From NCBI GenBank assembly GCA_947381255.1, contig CANCUC010000010.1:1-12636 (forward strand): a stretch of 12,636 nt of DNA. Reading direction: 5' to 3'. The stretch comes from Actinomycetota bacterium. GTDB taxonomy: Bacteria > Actinomycetota > Actinomycetes > Nanopelagicales > Nanopelagicaceae. The notes under the pieces were generated by a model. It made no database searches. It saw only the letters and a program-made list of their open reading frames with translations, and was not told the DNA's origin. Position numbers and translations under genes: made by a program. Every line of letters begins with the position of its first letter. The stretch's first letter is position 1. Of this stretch, positions 1-8,269 are shown piece after piece.

Positions 1-40
1 TTTTCGTTTCTGGGGTCATTTACCCGCTTATAGCATGGAT

Positions 41-70
41 TGGACAGGGATGGGAGGGGTTGGGTACTCT
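41..70 (+). promoter_or_regulatory. Candidate rpoB promoter (TGGACA-N18-TACTCT)
   Basis: TGGACA at 41-46 matches the -35 consensus TTGACA at five of six bases. TACTCT at 65-70 fits the actinobacterial -10 pattern TAnnnT. The spacer is 18 nt. Transcription would start near base 77, leaving a leader of about 90 nt before rpoB. No reading frame occupies 1-166. Weaker alternatives exist (TAGCAT at 31-36 without a good -35). The upstream gene, usually rplL in this phylum, is outside the window, so read-through from it cannot be judged. Confidence 0.38.
47..64 (+). other. Canonical G-quadruplex motif in rpoB leader
   Basis: GGGATGGGAGGGGTTGGG has four runs of at least three G (47-49, 52-54, 56-59, 62-64) separated by loops of two, one and two bases. 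It fits the G3+N1-7 rule, and loops this short favour a stable quadruplex. It lies on the non-template strand and fills the spacer of the candidate rpoB promoter. The motif is read directly from sequence; folding in the cell is not shown. Confidence 0.7.
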
Positions 71-157
71 GAGCGTTCGCAAATTTTCACAATCTAGAGG
101 TTAGGCATATAGCGGCCGCGACCCCTCGATAGACCTGCACGCAAGTCCCACGCATCT

Positions 158-162
158 GGAGG
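158..162 (+). promoter_or_regulatory. rpoB ribosome binding site
   Basis: GGAGG, a strong Shine-Dalgarno core, lies only four bases (AACA) before the TTG at 167. It supports TTG as the rpoB start. There is no in-frame ATG or GTG nearby, and the actinobacterial homologues I recall (Streptomyces, Mycobacterium tuberculosis) also begin with TTG. The spacing is a little shorter than the usual five to nine. Confidence 0.75.
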
Positions 163-166
163 AACA

Positions 167-3100
167 TTGGCCGCGAAGTCGAAATCGTTTGCCCCCGCAC
201 GTGTCTCATTCGCAAAGATCCGCGAACCCCTTGAAGTACCTAACCTACTTTCGCTGCAACTGGATAGCGTTGACTGGTTACTTGGTAACGACTTGTGGCG
301 TGGACGTTTGCAAGAGGCTGCAAAGAGCGGTCGAGGCGAAGTCCCAACCCAATCTGGTCTCGAAGAAATTTTTGAAGAGATCTCACCAATTGAAGATTTC
401 CAAGGAAAGATGAGTTTGTCTTTCCGTGATCACCGCTTTGAACCTGCGAAGTACACAATCGCAGAGTGCAAAGACCGTGACATGACTTACAGCGCTCCAC
501 TCTTTGTGACCGCTGAATTCACAAACAATGAGACCGGTGAAATTAAGTCTCAGACAGTCTTCATGGGCGACTTCCCATTGATGACTCCACGCGGAACTTT
601 CGTTATCAACGGAACAGAGCGCGTAGTTGTTTCACAGATCGTTCGTTCTCCTGGTGTTTATTTTGAACGCACCATCGAGAAGGCATCAGATAAAGATATT
701 TTGACTGCGAAGATCATTCCAAGCCGTGGTGCTTGGTTGGAATTCGAAGTAGATAAGAAGGATATGGTCGGTGTTCGCATCGATCGTAAGCGTAAGCAAT
801 CTGTAACAATCTTCTTGAAGGCACTTGGCTGGACAGAAGAGCAGATCCTTGAACAGTTCGGTGAGTTCGAATCAATTCGTTTAACTCTCGAAAAAGATAA
901 CGTTAAGACTCAAGATGAAGCGCTGCTTGATATCTATCGCAAGCTTCGTCCAGGTGAGCCACCAACGAAGGAAGCTGCACAGAACCTCATCGAAAACCTT
1001 TACTTCAATCCAAAGCGTTATGACCTTGCAAAGGTTGGTCGCTTTAAGGTTAATAAGAAGTTGGGTCTTGAGCTCGAACTCTCAAAGGGCTTGCTCAACA
1101 TCGAAGACATCATTGCAACCATCAAGTACCTCGTCTCACTTCACAAGGGCGAAGCGCTTATGGAATACCAGAAGGAAGTTCGCGTCGAGACTGACGATAT
1201 CGATCACTTTGGTAACCGTCGCCTTCGTACCGTTGGTGAATTGATTCAGAATCAAGTTCGCACCGGTCTTTCTCGTATGGAGCGCGTGGTGCGTGAGCGC
1301 ATGACAACACAAGATGTTGAAGCGATCACTCCTCAAACTCTTATCAATATCCGTCCAGTAGTTGCATCAATTAAGGAGTTCTTCGGAACTTCCCAATTGT
1401 CACAGTTTATGGATCAGACCAACCCACTTTCAGGTATGACCCACAAGCGTCGTCTTTCAGCGCTTGGACCCGGCGGTCTATCTCGTGAGCGCGCTGGCTT
1501 CGAAGTCCGTGACGTGCACCCATCGCACTACGGCCGTATGTGCCCAATCGAAACTCCTGAAGGTCCAAACATTGGACTTATCGGATCTCTCGCTACCTAT
1601 GCTCGCGTAACTCCATTTGGATTTATCGAGACCCCTTATCGCAAGGTAACAAAGGGCAAGGTCACCGATCAGATCGATTACCTGACAGCTGATGAAGAAG
1701 ATGAACACATCATTGCTCAGGCAAACGCTCCATTGACCTCTGATTCACATTTCGCCGAGGAGCGCGTACTCGTACGTCGTCGCGGTGGAGAAGTTGAATA
1801 CATCTTGGCCGATGAAGTTGATTACATGGATGTATCACCACGTCAGATGGTTTCTGTTGCAACAGCAATGATTCCATTCCTAGAGCACGATGATGCTAAC
1901 CGTGCGCTCATGGGATCTAACATGATGCGTCAGGCAGTTCCACTACTTCGCGCTGAGTCACCATTCGTTGGTACCGGCATGGAGTTCCGTGCAGCTGTTG
2001 ATGCTGGCGATGTAACTCTTGCTCGTAAGGGTGGCGTTGTCACCGAAGTACAGTCAGATGAAGTCACCGTGATGAACGATGATGGAACAACTGAGCACTA
2101 CTTCGTTGAGAAGTTTGTCCGTTCAAACCAGGGAACAAGCCGCAATCAGAAGGTCGTTGTTTCACAAGGCGATCGCGTTGATCCAGGTCAAGTTATTGCA
2201 GATGGCCCAAGCACCGAAAAGGGTGAGATGGCTCTTGGTAAGAACCTCCTCGTGGCATTTATGTCATGGGAAGGTCACAACTACGAAGATGCGATCATCT
2301 TGTCTCAGCGTTTGGTTCAAGACGATGTACTCACCTCGATTCACATTGAAGAATACGAAGTCGATGCGCGCGATACCAAGCTTGGACCCGAGGAGATCAC
2401 TCGCGACATTCCTAACGTTTCAGAAGAAGTTCTCGCAGATCTCGATGATCGCGGAATCATTCGCGTAGGTGCCGATGTAGTTCCAGGCGATATCTTGGTT
2501 GGAAAGGTAACTCCTAAGGGAGAAACCGAACTCACACCTGAAGAGCGTCTGCTCCGTGCCATCTTCGGTGAGAAGGCTCGCGAAGTTCGCGATACCTCAC
2601 TTAAGGTTCCACACGGTGAATCTGGCAAGGTCATCGGCGTATCAATCGCTGATTCAGAAGATTACGAACTTCCAGCTGGTGTAAACCAAGTTGTTCGTGT
2701 CTACGTTGCTCAGAAGCGCAAGATTCAAGATGGTGACAAGCTTGCTGGTCGCCACGGTAACAAGGGTGTTATCTCAAAGATCTTGCCTCAAGAAGATATG
2801 CCATTCCTTGAAGATGGAACTCCAGTCGATGTCATCTTGAACCCACTTGGTGTTCCAGGTCGTATGAACGTCGGTCAGGTTCTAGAAGTTCACCTTGGTT
2901 GGGCTGCAAAATCTGGTTGGAAGTTAGAAGGCGATGAGGATTGGCAGAAAGATCTTCGCGCACATGGCTTCGCAGATGTTGCTCCAGGATCAAAGGTCGC
3001 AACTCCAGTATTCGATGGTGCGAAGGAAGAAGAGCTCATTGGTCTTCTCGGTTCCACCAATCCAAATAAAGATGGAATGCGCCTTGTAGGCGGTAACGGA

Positions 3101-3613
3101 AAGGCGATCTTGTTTGATGGCCGTACCGGTGAGCCTTACAAGCAACCAATCACAGTTGGTTACATGTACATCTTGAAGCTCCACCACTTGGTTGATGACA
3201 AGATTCACGCACGTTCAACAGGTCCTTACTCAATGATTACCCAACAACCTTTGGGTGGTAAGGCTCAGTTCGGCGGACAGCGCTTTGGTGAGATGGAAGT
3301 TTGGGCTCTTGAAGCATATGGAGCTGCTTACACCTTGCAAGAGTTGTTGACCATTAAATCTGATGACGTGCTCGGTCGCGTCAAGGTTTATGAAGCAATC
3401 GTTAAGGGCGAGAACATTCCTGAGCCTGGTATCCCTGAGTCATTCAAGGTGCTTGTTAAGGAAATGCAATCTCTCTGCCTCAATGTTGAAGTTCTCAACA
3501 ATCAAGGTATCGCAATTGAAATGCGCGATACCGATGAAGAAGTATTCCGTGCCGCCGAAGAGCTAGGTATCAACTTGTCACGAGTTGAGCCAAGCAGCGT
3601 AGAAGAAGTGTGA
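167..3613 (+). CDS. rpoB: DNA-directed RNA polymerase subunit beta
   Basis: This is the beta subunit of RNA polymerase (1148 aa), which with beta' forms the active-site cleft and binds rifamycins. The protein is colinear with actinobacterial RpoB from RVSFAKIREPLEVPNLL near the N-terminus to the NLSRVEPSSVEEV end; relatives are about 1160-1172 aa. The rifampicin region spans residues 407-434 (GTSQLSQFMDQTNPLSGMTH, then KRRLSALG), with D416, H426 and S431 at the positions of E. coli D516, H526 and S531. All three are the sensitive type. It is followed by the RDVHPSHYGRMCPIETPEGP segment. The GRHGNKGV active-centre motif is at 861-868. The start is TTG after a GGAGG site. rpoC begins 12 nt after the TGA stop, so the two are almost certainly co-transcribed. 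No frameshift or truncation is seen. Confidence 0.99.
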   Translation: MAAKSKSFAPARVSFAKIREPLEVPNLLSLQLDSVDWLLGNDLWRGRLQEAAKSGRGEVPTQSGLEEIFEEISPIEDFQGKMSLSFRDHRFEPAKYTIAECKDRDMTYSAPLFVTAEFTNNETGEIKSQTVFMGDFPLMTPRGTFVINGTERVVVSQIVRSPGVYFERTIEKASDKDILTAKIIPSRGAWLEFEVDKKDMVGVRIDRKRKQSVTIFLKALGWTEEQILEQFGEFESIRLTLEKDNVKTQDEALLDIYRKLRPGEPPTKEAAQNLIENLYFNPKRYDLAKVGRFKVNKKLGLELELSKGLLNIEDIIATIKYLVSLHKGEALMEYQKEVRVETDDIDHFGNRRLRTVGELIQNQVRTGLSRMERVVRERMTTQDVEAITPQTLINIRPVVASIKEFFGTSQLSQFMDQTNPLSGMTHKRRLSALGPGGLSRERAGFEVRDVHPSHYGRMCPIETPEGPNIGLIGSLATYARVTPFGFIETPYRKVTKGKVTDQIDYLTADEEDEHIIAQANAPLTSDSHFAEERVLVRRRGGEVEYILADEVDYMDVSPRQMVSVATAMIPFLEHDDANRALMGSNMMRQAVPLLRAESPFVGTGMEFRAAVDAGDVTLARKGGVVTEVQSDEVTVMNDDGTTEHYFVEKFVRSNQGTSRNQKVVVSQGDRVDPGQVIADGPSTEKGEMALGKNLLVAFMSWEGHNYEDAIILSQRLVQDDVLTSIHIEEYEVDARDTKLGPEEITRDIPNVSEEVLADLDDRGIIRVGADVVPGDILVGKVTPKGETELTPEERLLRAIFGEKAREVRDTSLKVPHGESGKVIGVSIADSEDYELPAGVNQVVRVYVAQKRKIQDGDKLAGRHGNKGVISKILPQEDMPFLEDGTPVDVILNPLGVPGRMNVGQVLEVHLGWAAKSGWKLEGDEDWQKDLRAHGFADVAPGSKVATPVFDGAKEEELIGLLGSTNPNKDGMRLVGGNGKAILFDGRTGEPYKQPITVGYMYILKLHHLVDDKIHARSTGPYSMITQQPLGGKAQFGGQRFGEMEVWALEAYGAAYTLQELLTIKSDDVLGRVKVYEAIVKGENIPEPGIPESFKVLVKEMQSLCLNVEVLNNQGIAIEMRDTDEEVFRAAEELGINLSRVEPSSVEEV

Positions 3614-3625
3614 GGATAAACAACT

Positions 3626-6600
3626 ATGTTAGATGTTAATTTCTTCGATGAACTGCGTATTGGTCTAGCTTCAACGGACAATATTCGTGAATGGTCTTTT
3701 GGTGAGGTTAAGAAGCCTGAAACCATTAACTACCGCACACTCAAGCCAGAGAAAGACGGACTCTTCGATGAGAAGATCTTCGGACCTACTCGTGACTGGG
3801 AATGTTATTGCGGTAAGTACAAGCGCGTTCGATTCAAGGGCATCATCTGTGAGCGTTGCGGAGTAGAAGTTACTCGCGCCAAGGTTCGCCGTGAGCGCAT
3901 GGGTCACATCGAGCTTGCTGCTCCTGTTACACATATCTGGTACTTCAAGGGTGTTCCAAGCCGTCTGGGTTACCTCCTCGATCTAGCTCCAAAGGATCTT
4001 GAGAAGGTCATCTACTTCGCTGCTTACATGATCACTGAGGTTGATACTGAGGCTCGCGCCGAAGATCTTCCAGCACTTGAGAAGCGTCTCTCCTCAGATA
4101 TCAAGAAGATCGAAACTCGTCGCGACAATGATCTTGACTCTCGTCAGAAGAAGCTCGAAGGCGATCTCGCAGAACTCGAAGCTGCTGGCGAAAAGGCTGA
4201 TATCAAGCGCAAGGTTCGTGAATCTGCAGAGCGTGAGCTCAAGGCAATTCGCGATCGCGCGCAACGCGAACTCGATCGTCTCGATGAGGTCTGGTCACGT
4301 TTCAAGAACCTCAAGGTTCAAGATCTCGAGGGCGATGAAGGTTTGTACCGTGAGATGCGCGACCGTTATGGCGTCTACTTCAAGGGCGATATGGGCGCAG
4401 CTGCAATTAAGGCTCGTCTTGAAACCTTCGATCTCCAGGCTGAGTATGTAAAGCTCACTGAGCTTTCACAGACCGGTAAGGGTCAGAAGAAGACTCGTGC
4501 GATCAAGCGTTTGAAGGTTGTCTCTTCATTTCTTAACACTCGTAACAAGCCTGCTTCAATGGTCTTGGATTGCGTACCAGTTATCCCACCTGATCTTCGC
4601 CCGATGGTTCAACTCGATGGTGGTCGCTTTGCGACATCAGATCTCAACGATCTCTACCGTCGCGTTATCAACCGTAACAACCGTTTGAAGCGTCTTGCTG
4701 ATCTCGGTGCCCCAGAAATTATCGTCAACAACGAGAAGCGCATGCTGCAAGAAGCAGTAGATGCACTCTTCGATAACGGTCGTCGTGGTCGTCCAGTAAC
4801 TGGCCCAGGAAACCGTCCACTGAAGTCGCTCTCAGATATGTTGAAGGGTAAGCAAGGTCGTTTCCGTCAGAACCTGCTCGGAAAGCGCGTTGACTACTCA
4901 GGACGTTCTGTAATCGTTGTTGGTCCACAACTGAAGTTGCACCAGTGCGGTCTGCCAAAGCAGATGGCTCTTGAGCTCTTCAAGCCATTTGTAATGAAGC
5001 GTCTGGTTGATCTCAATCACGCTCAGAACATCAAATCTGCAAAGCGCATGGTCGAGCGTGCTCGTCCTGTCGTGTGGGATGTTCTTGAGGAAGTAATTGC
5101 TGAGCATCCAGTTCTCTTGAACCGCGCACCTACCTTGCACCGTCTGGGTATCCAAGCATTCGAACCACAATTGGTCGAAGGTAAGGCAATTCAGATTCAC
5201 CCATTGGTTTGTACCGCGTTCAACGCCGACTTCGATGGTGACCAGATGGCTGTTCACCTTCCATTGTCTGCAGAGGCACAAGCTGAAGCTCGCGTTCTTA
5301 TGCTCTCGAGCAACAACATCTTGTCTCCTGCATCAGGCCGCCCAATCACATCTCCTACCCAGGATATGGTGCTTGGTCTCTACTTCTTGACCTCACTTCG
5401 TGAGAACCAAGTTGGAGAAGGTCGCGCATTCTCAAGCCTCTCTGAAGGTCTTATGGCCTTCGATCAAGGCAGCGTCTCACTTCAAGCCAAGATCAAGATT
5501 CGTACCGAGGAAAATGGCGAGTCAATCGTCAAGGAAACAACTCTCGGTCGCGTGATCTTCAATGAAGTTCTTCCAACAGATTTCCCATTCGTCGATTACG
5601 ACGTCACCAAGAAGCTACTTGGTTTGATCGTTGATAACTTGGCTGAGGGATATCCAAAGGTCACCGTTGCACAAACTCTTGATGCACTGAAGTCACTTGG
5701 TTTCTATTGGGCAACTCGCGCCGGTGTAACAATCGGTATCGAAGATGTTGTTACCCCTGCCAAGGACAAGGCAAAGATCCTCGCCGCATCTGAAATTGAT
5801 GCTGAGAAGGTTCAAGCCCAGTACGAAAAGGGATTGATCACCGATGATGAGCGTCGCCAAGAGCTGATCGAGATCTGGACAAAGGCAACAGGAGATGTTG
5901 CTGCCGCTATGGAAGCCAACTTCCCTAAGACAAACCCTGTCTGGATGATGGTCTTCTCTGGTGCTCGTGGAAACATGATGCAGATTCGTCAGATCGCAGG
6001 TATGCGTGGACTGGTAGCTAACCCAAAGGGTGAAATTATCCCGCGTCCAATTAAGTCAAACTTCCGTGAAGGCTTGTCAGTACTTGAGTACTTCATCTCT
6101 ACACACGGTGCCCGTAAGGGTCTTGCTGATACCGCGCTTCGTACCGCTGACTCGGGTTACTTGACCCGTCGTCTCTGCGACGTTGCTCAGGATGTCATCA
6201 TCCGTGAAGAGGATTGCGGAACTGACCGTGGTCTCACACTTAAGATCGCTGCAACAAATGCTCAAGGCGAACTCATTCGCGATGAGCATGTTGAGACAGC
6301 AATGTTCGGCCGTAACTTGGCTGACGATGTTGTTGTTGGCGGCAAGACCATCCTTCCTGCAGGTACCGATCTCGGTGATAAGAACATCAACATTCTTGTC
6401 GCAGCCGGTGTTGCAGATGTGAAGGTCCGCTCAGTTCTTACATGTGATTCAAAGGTCGGCCAATGTGCAATGTGTTACGGCCGCTCAATGGCATCAGGCA
6501 AGATCGTTGATGTCGGCGAAGCAGTTGGAATCATCGCAGCGCAATCAATTGGTGAGCCTGGAACTCAGCTCACAATGCGTACCTTCCACACCGGTGGTGT

Positions 6601-7444
6601 GGCTGGAGATGACATCACGCACGGTCTTCCACGTATCGTCGAGCTCTTCGAAGCACGTACCCCTAAAGGTGTTGCGCCAATCGCAGAGACCGCCGGTGTT
6701 GTTAGCTTCCTAGAGGATGCAAAGGGCAAGAAGATCATCGTTACACCAGAAGATGGTGGCGAACCTGTTGCATACCCAATCACACGTCGTCAGAAGCTCA
6801 AGGTTGAAGATGGAGCTCGCGTTGGAGTCGGACAACAACTCGTTGTTGGTGCGATTGATCCAAAGCAAGTTCTTCGTATCCTTGGACCTCGTCAAACTCA
6901 GGTTCACCTCGTGAATGAAATTCAAGAGGTTTACCGTTCACAGGGTGTATCGATTCACGATAAGCACATCGAGATCATCGTTCGTCAGATGCTTAAGCGC
7001 ATTACAGTGCTTGAACCAGGTGACACCGATCTTCTTCCAGGTGAGCTCGTCGAGCGCGGTCGCTTTGAGAATGAGAACCGCCGCGTTGTCACAACTGGTG
7101 GCAAGGCAGCTTCAGGTCGTCCAGAACTTATGGGTATCACGAAGGCATCTCTTGCAACCGAGTCATGGTTGTCAGCGGCTTCCTTCCAAGAGACCACAAA
7201 GGTTCTTACAGATGCAGCGCTATCTGAGAAGAGCGATCCATTGCTCGGTCTCAAGGAGAACGTCATCATCGGAAAGCTCATCCCTGCTGGTACTGGACTT
7301 GCTCGTTATCGCAACGTGCGTGTTGAGCCAACAGAGGAAGCAAAAGCAGCTGTCTACGCCGCCTACGATGAATATGACTTCACTCCATTTGAGGCACAAG
7401 GCTCAGGAGAAGCAATTCGTTTGGATGACATCGAAGTTCGATAA
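3626..7444 (+). CDS. rpoC: DNA-directed RNA polymerase subunit beta'
   Basis: This is the catalytic beta' subunit (1272 aa). The N-terminal zinc ribbon has C60, C62, C75 and C78. A highly charged stretch at about 145-235, rich in K, E, R and D, is the coiled-coil insertion typical of actinobacterial beta'. The catalytic NADFDGDQM motif places the Mg-binding aspartates at D535, D537 and D539. The bridge helix region includes GARGNMMQIRQIAGMRG. The second zinc site is C864, C940, C947 and C950. The trigger loop has M984 and H988 in LTMRTFHTGG, matching E. coli M932 and H936. The ATG start has a TGAGGA site overlapping the rpoB stop codon, consistent with translational coupling. The length is slightly below M. 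tuberculosis (1316) and Streptomyces (about 1299). The gene ends in TAA ten bases before a strong terminator. Confidence 0.99.
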   Translation: MLDVNFFDELRIGLASTDNIREWSFGEVKKPETINYRTLKPEKDGLFDEKIFGPTRDWECYCGKYKRVRFKGIICERCGVEVTRAKVRRERMGHIELAAPVTHIWYFKGVPSRLGYLLDLAPKDLEKVIYFAAYMITEVDTEARAEDLPALEKRLSSDIKKIETRRDNDLDSRQKKLEGDLAELEAAGEKADIKRKVRESAERELKAIRDRAQRELDRLDEVWSRFKNLKVQDLEGDEGLYREMRDRYGVYFKGDMGAAAIKARLETFDLQAEYVKLTELSQTGKGQKKTRAIKRLKVVSSFLNTRNKPASMVLDCVPVIPPDLRPMVQLDGGRFATSDLNDLYRRVINRNNRLKRLADLGAPEIIVNNEKRMLQEAVDALFDNGRRGRPVTGPGNRPLKSLSDMLKGKQGRFRQNLLGKRVDYSGRSVIVVGPQLKLHQCGLPKQMALELFKPFVMKRLVDLNHAQNIKSAKRMVERARPVVWDVLEEVIAEHPVLLNRAPTLHRLGIQAFEPQLVEGKAIQIHPLVCTAFNADFDGDQMAVHLPLSAEAQAEARVLMLSSNNILSPASGRPITSPTQDMVLGLYFLTSLRENQVGEGRAFSSLSEGLMAFDQGSVSLQAKIKIRTEENGESIVKETTLGRVIFNEVLPTDFPFVDYDVTKKLLGLIVDNLAEGYPKVTVAQTLDALKSLGFYWATRAGVTIGIEDVVTPAKDKAKILAASEIDAEKVQAQYEKGLITDDERRQELIEIWTKATGDVAAAMEANFPKTNPVWMMVFSGARGNMMQIRQIAGMRGLVANPKGEIIPRPIKSNFREGLSVLEYFISTHGARKGLADTALRTADSGYLTRRLCDVAQDVIIREEDCGTDRGLTLKIAATNAQGELIRDEHVETAMFGRNLADDVVVGGKTILPAGTDLGDKNINILVAAGVADVKVRSVLTCDSKVGQCAMCYGRSMASGKIVDVGEAVGIIAAQSIGEPGTQLTMRTFHTGGVAGDDITHGLPRIVELFEARTPKGVAPIAETAGVVSFLEDAKGKKIIVTPEDGGEPVAYPITRRQKLKVEDGARVGVGQQLVVGAIDPKQVLRILGPRQTQVHLVNEIQEVYRSQGVSIHDKHIEIIVRQMLKRITVLEPGDTDLLPGELVERGRFENENRRVVTTGGKAASGRPELMGITKASLATESWLSAASFQETTKVLTDAALSEKSDPLLGLKENVIIGKLIPAGTGLARYRNVRVEPTEEAKAAVYAAYDEYDFTPFEAQGSGEAIRLDDIEVR

Positions 7445-7453
7445 ATTCAAAGT

Positions 7454-7499
7454 AACTAAAGAAGCCCCGCACTTAATGTGCGGGGCTTCTTTAGTTTTT
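7454..7499. terminator. Bidirectional intrinsic terminator between rpoC and nitroreductase gene
   Basis: A perfect 17-bp stem pairs 7456-7472 with 7478-7494 around the loop TTAAT. Two A-T pairs extend it to 19 bp (7454-7472 with 7478-7496). The core is GAAGCCCCGCAC/GTGCGGGGCTTC. A run of five T (7495-7499) follows on the plus strand, so it ends the rpoBC transcript. Read on the minus strand, the stem is followed by TTACTTTGAATTT, a looser T-rich tail, and it sits just beyond the nitroreductase stop codon. It can therefore serve both convergent units. Confidence 0.93.
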
Positions 7500-7502
7500 A
7501 AA

Positions 7503-8252
7503 CTACTTGAGTTTTAAAGCGATCTCTTCAAAACCAATTCGGTGTGCACCAAATGAATTAACTGGAGCATCAGTCGGATAACCGACAGCTAACCCAGTGA
7601 GCAGGCGATAGTCATCTGATACATCAAACTCCTTGCGGACTACATCATCCCAAATGACGACCGCACCCTGCGCGCAGGTACCCAGACCATGTGCGTGTGC
7701 AGAGAGCATCAAGTTCTCAATCATGAGACCGGCATCAGATGCTGACCAAATACCCAAGCTCTTATGAATAAAGATGAATAATTCAACAGGTGCACCAAAG
7801 AATTCATAGTTCTTAGCCCATTGTGCGTCGCGCTCTTCACGACTTCCACGAGCGACTCCAAGCATGCCGTAGAGCTCTGCGCCAACTCTATGTGCGCGTG
7901 GTTTTAGCTCTGCAACATAAGGTTTTGCGCTCATGCGATTGCTTGTTGGTAGACCATATCGAGAGGTGACGAGCTTTAACTTTGCTAACCAATTTCCGTT
8001 GCGACCCTTTGCCAGCGCATCCCAACGACTTAGAAATTCAGTACTGATGCGATCACGCACATCACCGGAGGCGACTGCAATTTTAAATGGACGTGTATTC
8101 GACCAACTTGGTGCGGTGAGCGCATCTGTAAGAATCTGATCAAGAATCTCTTGGGGGACAGGTCTATCTTTAATGAAATCTCTGGTGGTTCTCCTTGAAG
8201 CTAAAAATTGTGAAACAGAGGCAGCATCTAAATTACTTTTGGGAGACGTCAT
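7503..8252 (-). CDS. Nitroreductase family protein (PnbA/NfnB-like)
   Basis: This is a probable FMN-dependent NAD(P)H oxidoreductase of the nitroreductase fold (249 aa), expected in the cytosol. The N-terminal SRRTTRDF (residues 19-26) is the family's FMN-phosphate-binding signature. APSWSNTRPF (47-56), the FFGAPVELFIFIH strand (151-163), GLGTCAQGAVV (189-199) and GLAVGYPTDAPVN (220-232) follow in the family order. The central stretch with GAELYGMLGVARGSREERDA resembles proteins grouped with nitrobenzoate reductase PnbA and NfnB. The substrate cannot be told from sequence; many members reduce quinones, flavins or nitroaromatics. The ATG start lies 17 nt after the trhA stop, with only a weak AGAAAG ribosome site, so it is probably translated from a shared transcript. 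It has no evident functional tie to the flanking polymerase and ribosome genes. Confidence 0.9.
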   Translation of the reverse strand: MTSPKSNLDAASVSQFLASRRTTRDFIKDRPVPQEILDQILTDALTAPSWSNTRPFKIAVASGDVRDRISTEFLSRWDALAKGRNGNWLAKLKLVTSRYGLPTSNRMSAKPYVAELKPRAHRVGAELYGMLGVARGSREERDAQWAKNYEFFGAPVELFIFIHKSLGIWSASDAGLMIENLMLSAHAHGLGTCAQGAVVIWDDVVRKEFDVSDDYRLLTGLAVGYPTDAPVNSFGAHRIGFEEIALKLK

Positions 8253-8269
8253 AAACCGTGCTTTCTATA

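Noticed and set aside
112..119. GCGGCCGC palindrome in the rpoB leader
   Set aside because: An isolated 8-bp palindrome (a NotI site) with no extended dyad; I see no reason to treat it as an operator or a cloning scar.
3771..4331. The charged coiled-coil segment of RpoC as a novel domain
   Set aside because: It matches the known actinobacterial beta' insertion seen in Streptomyces and Mycobacterium.
4898..5281. 127-codon minus-strand frame opposite rpoC
   Set aside because: It lies opposite the most conserved catalytic region of rpoC and has no family resemblance.
6915..7517. 200-codon open frame on the plus strand overlapping the end of rpoC and the terminator
   Set aside because: It is the +1 shadow of rpoC, its translation is Ser/Leu/Val-rich without a recognisable domain, and its tail runs through the terminator hairpin.
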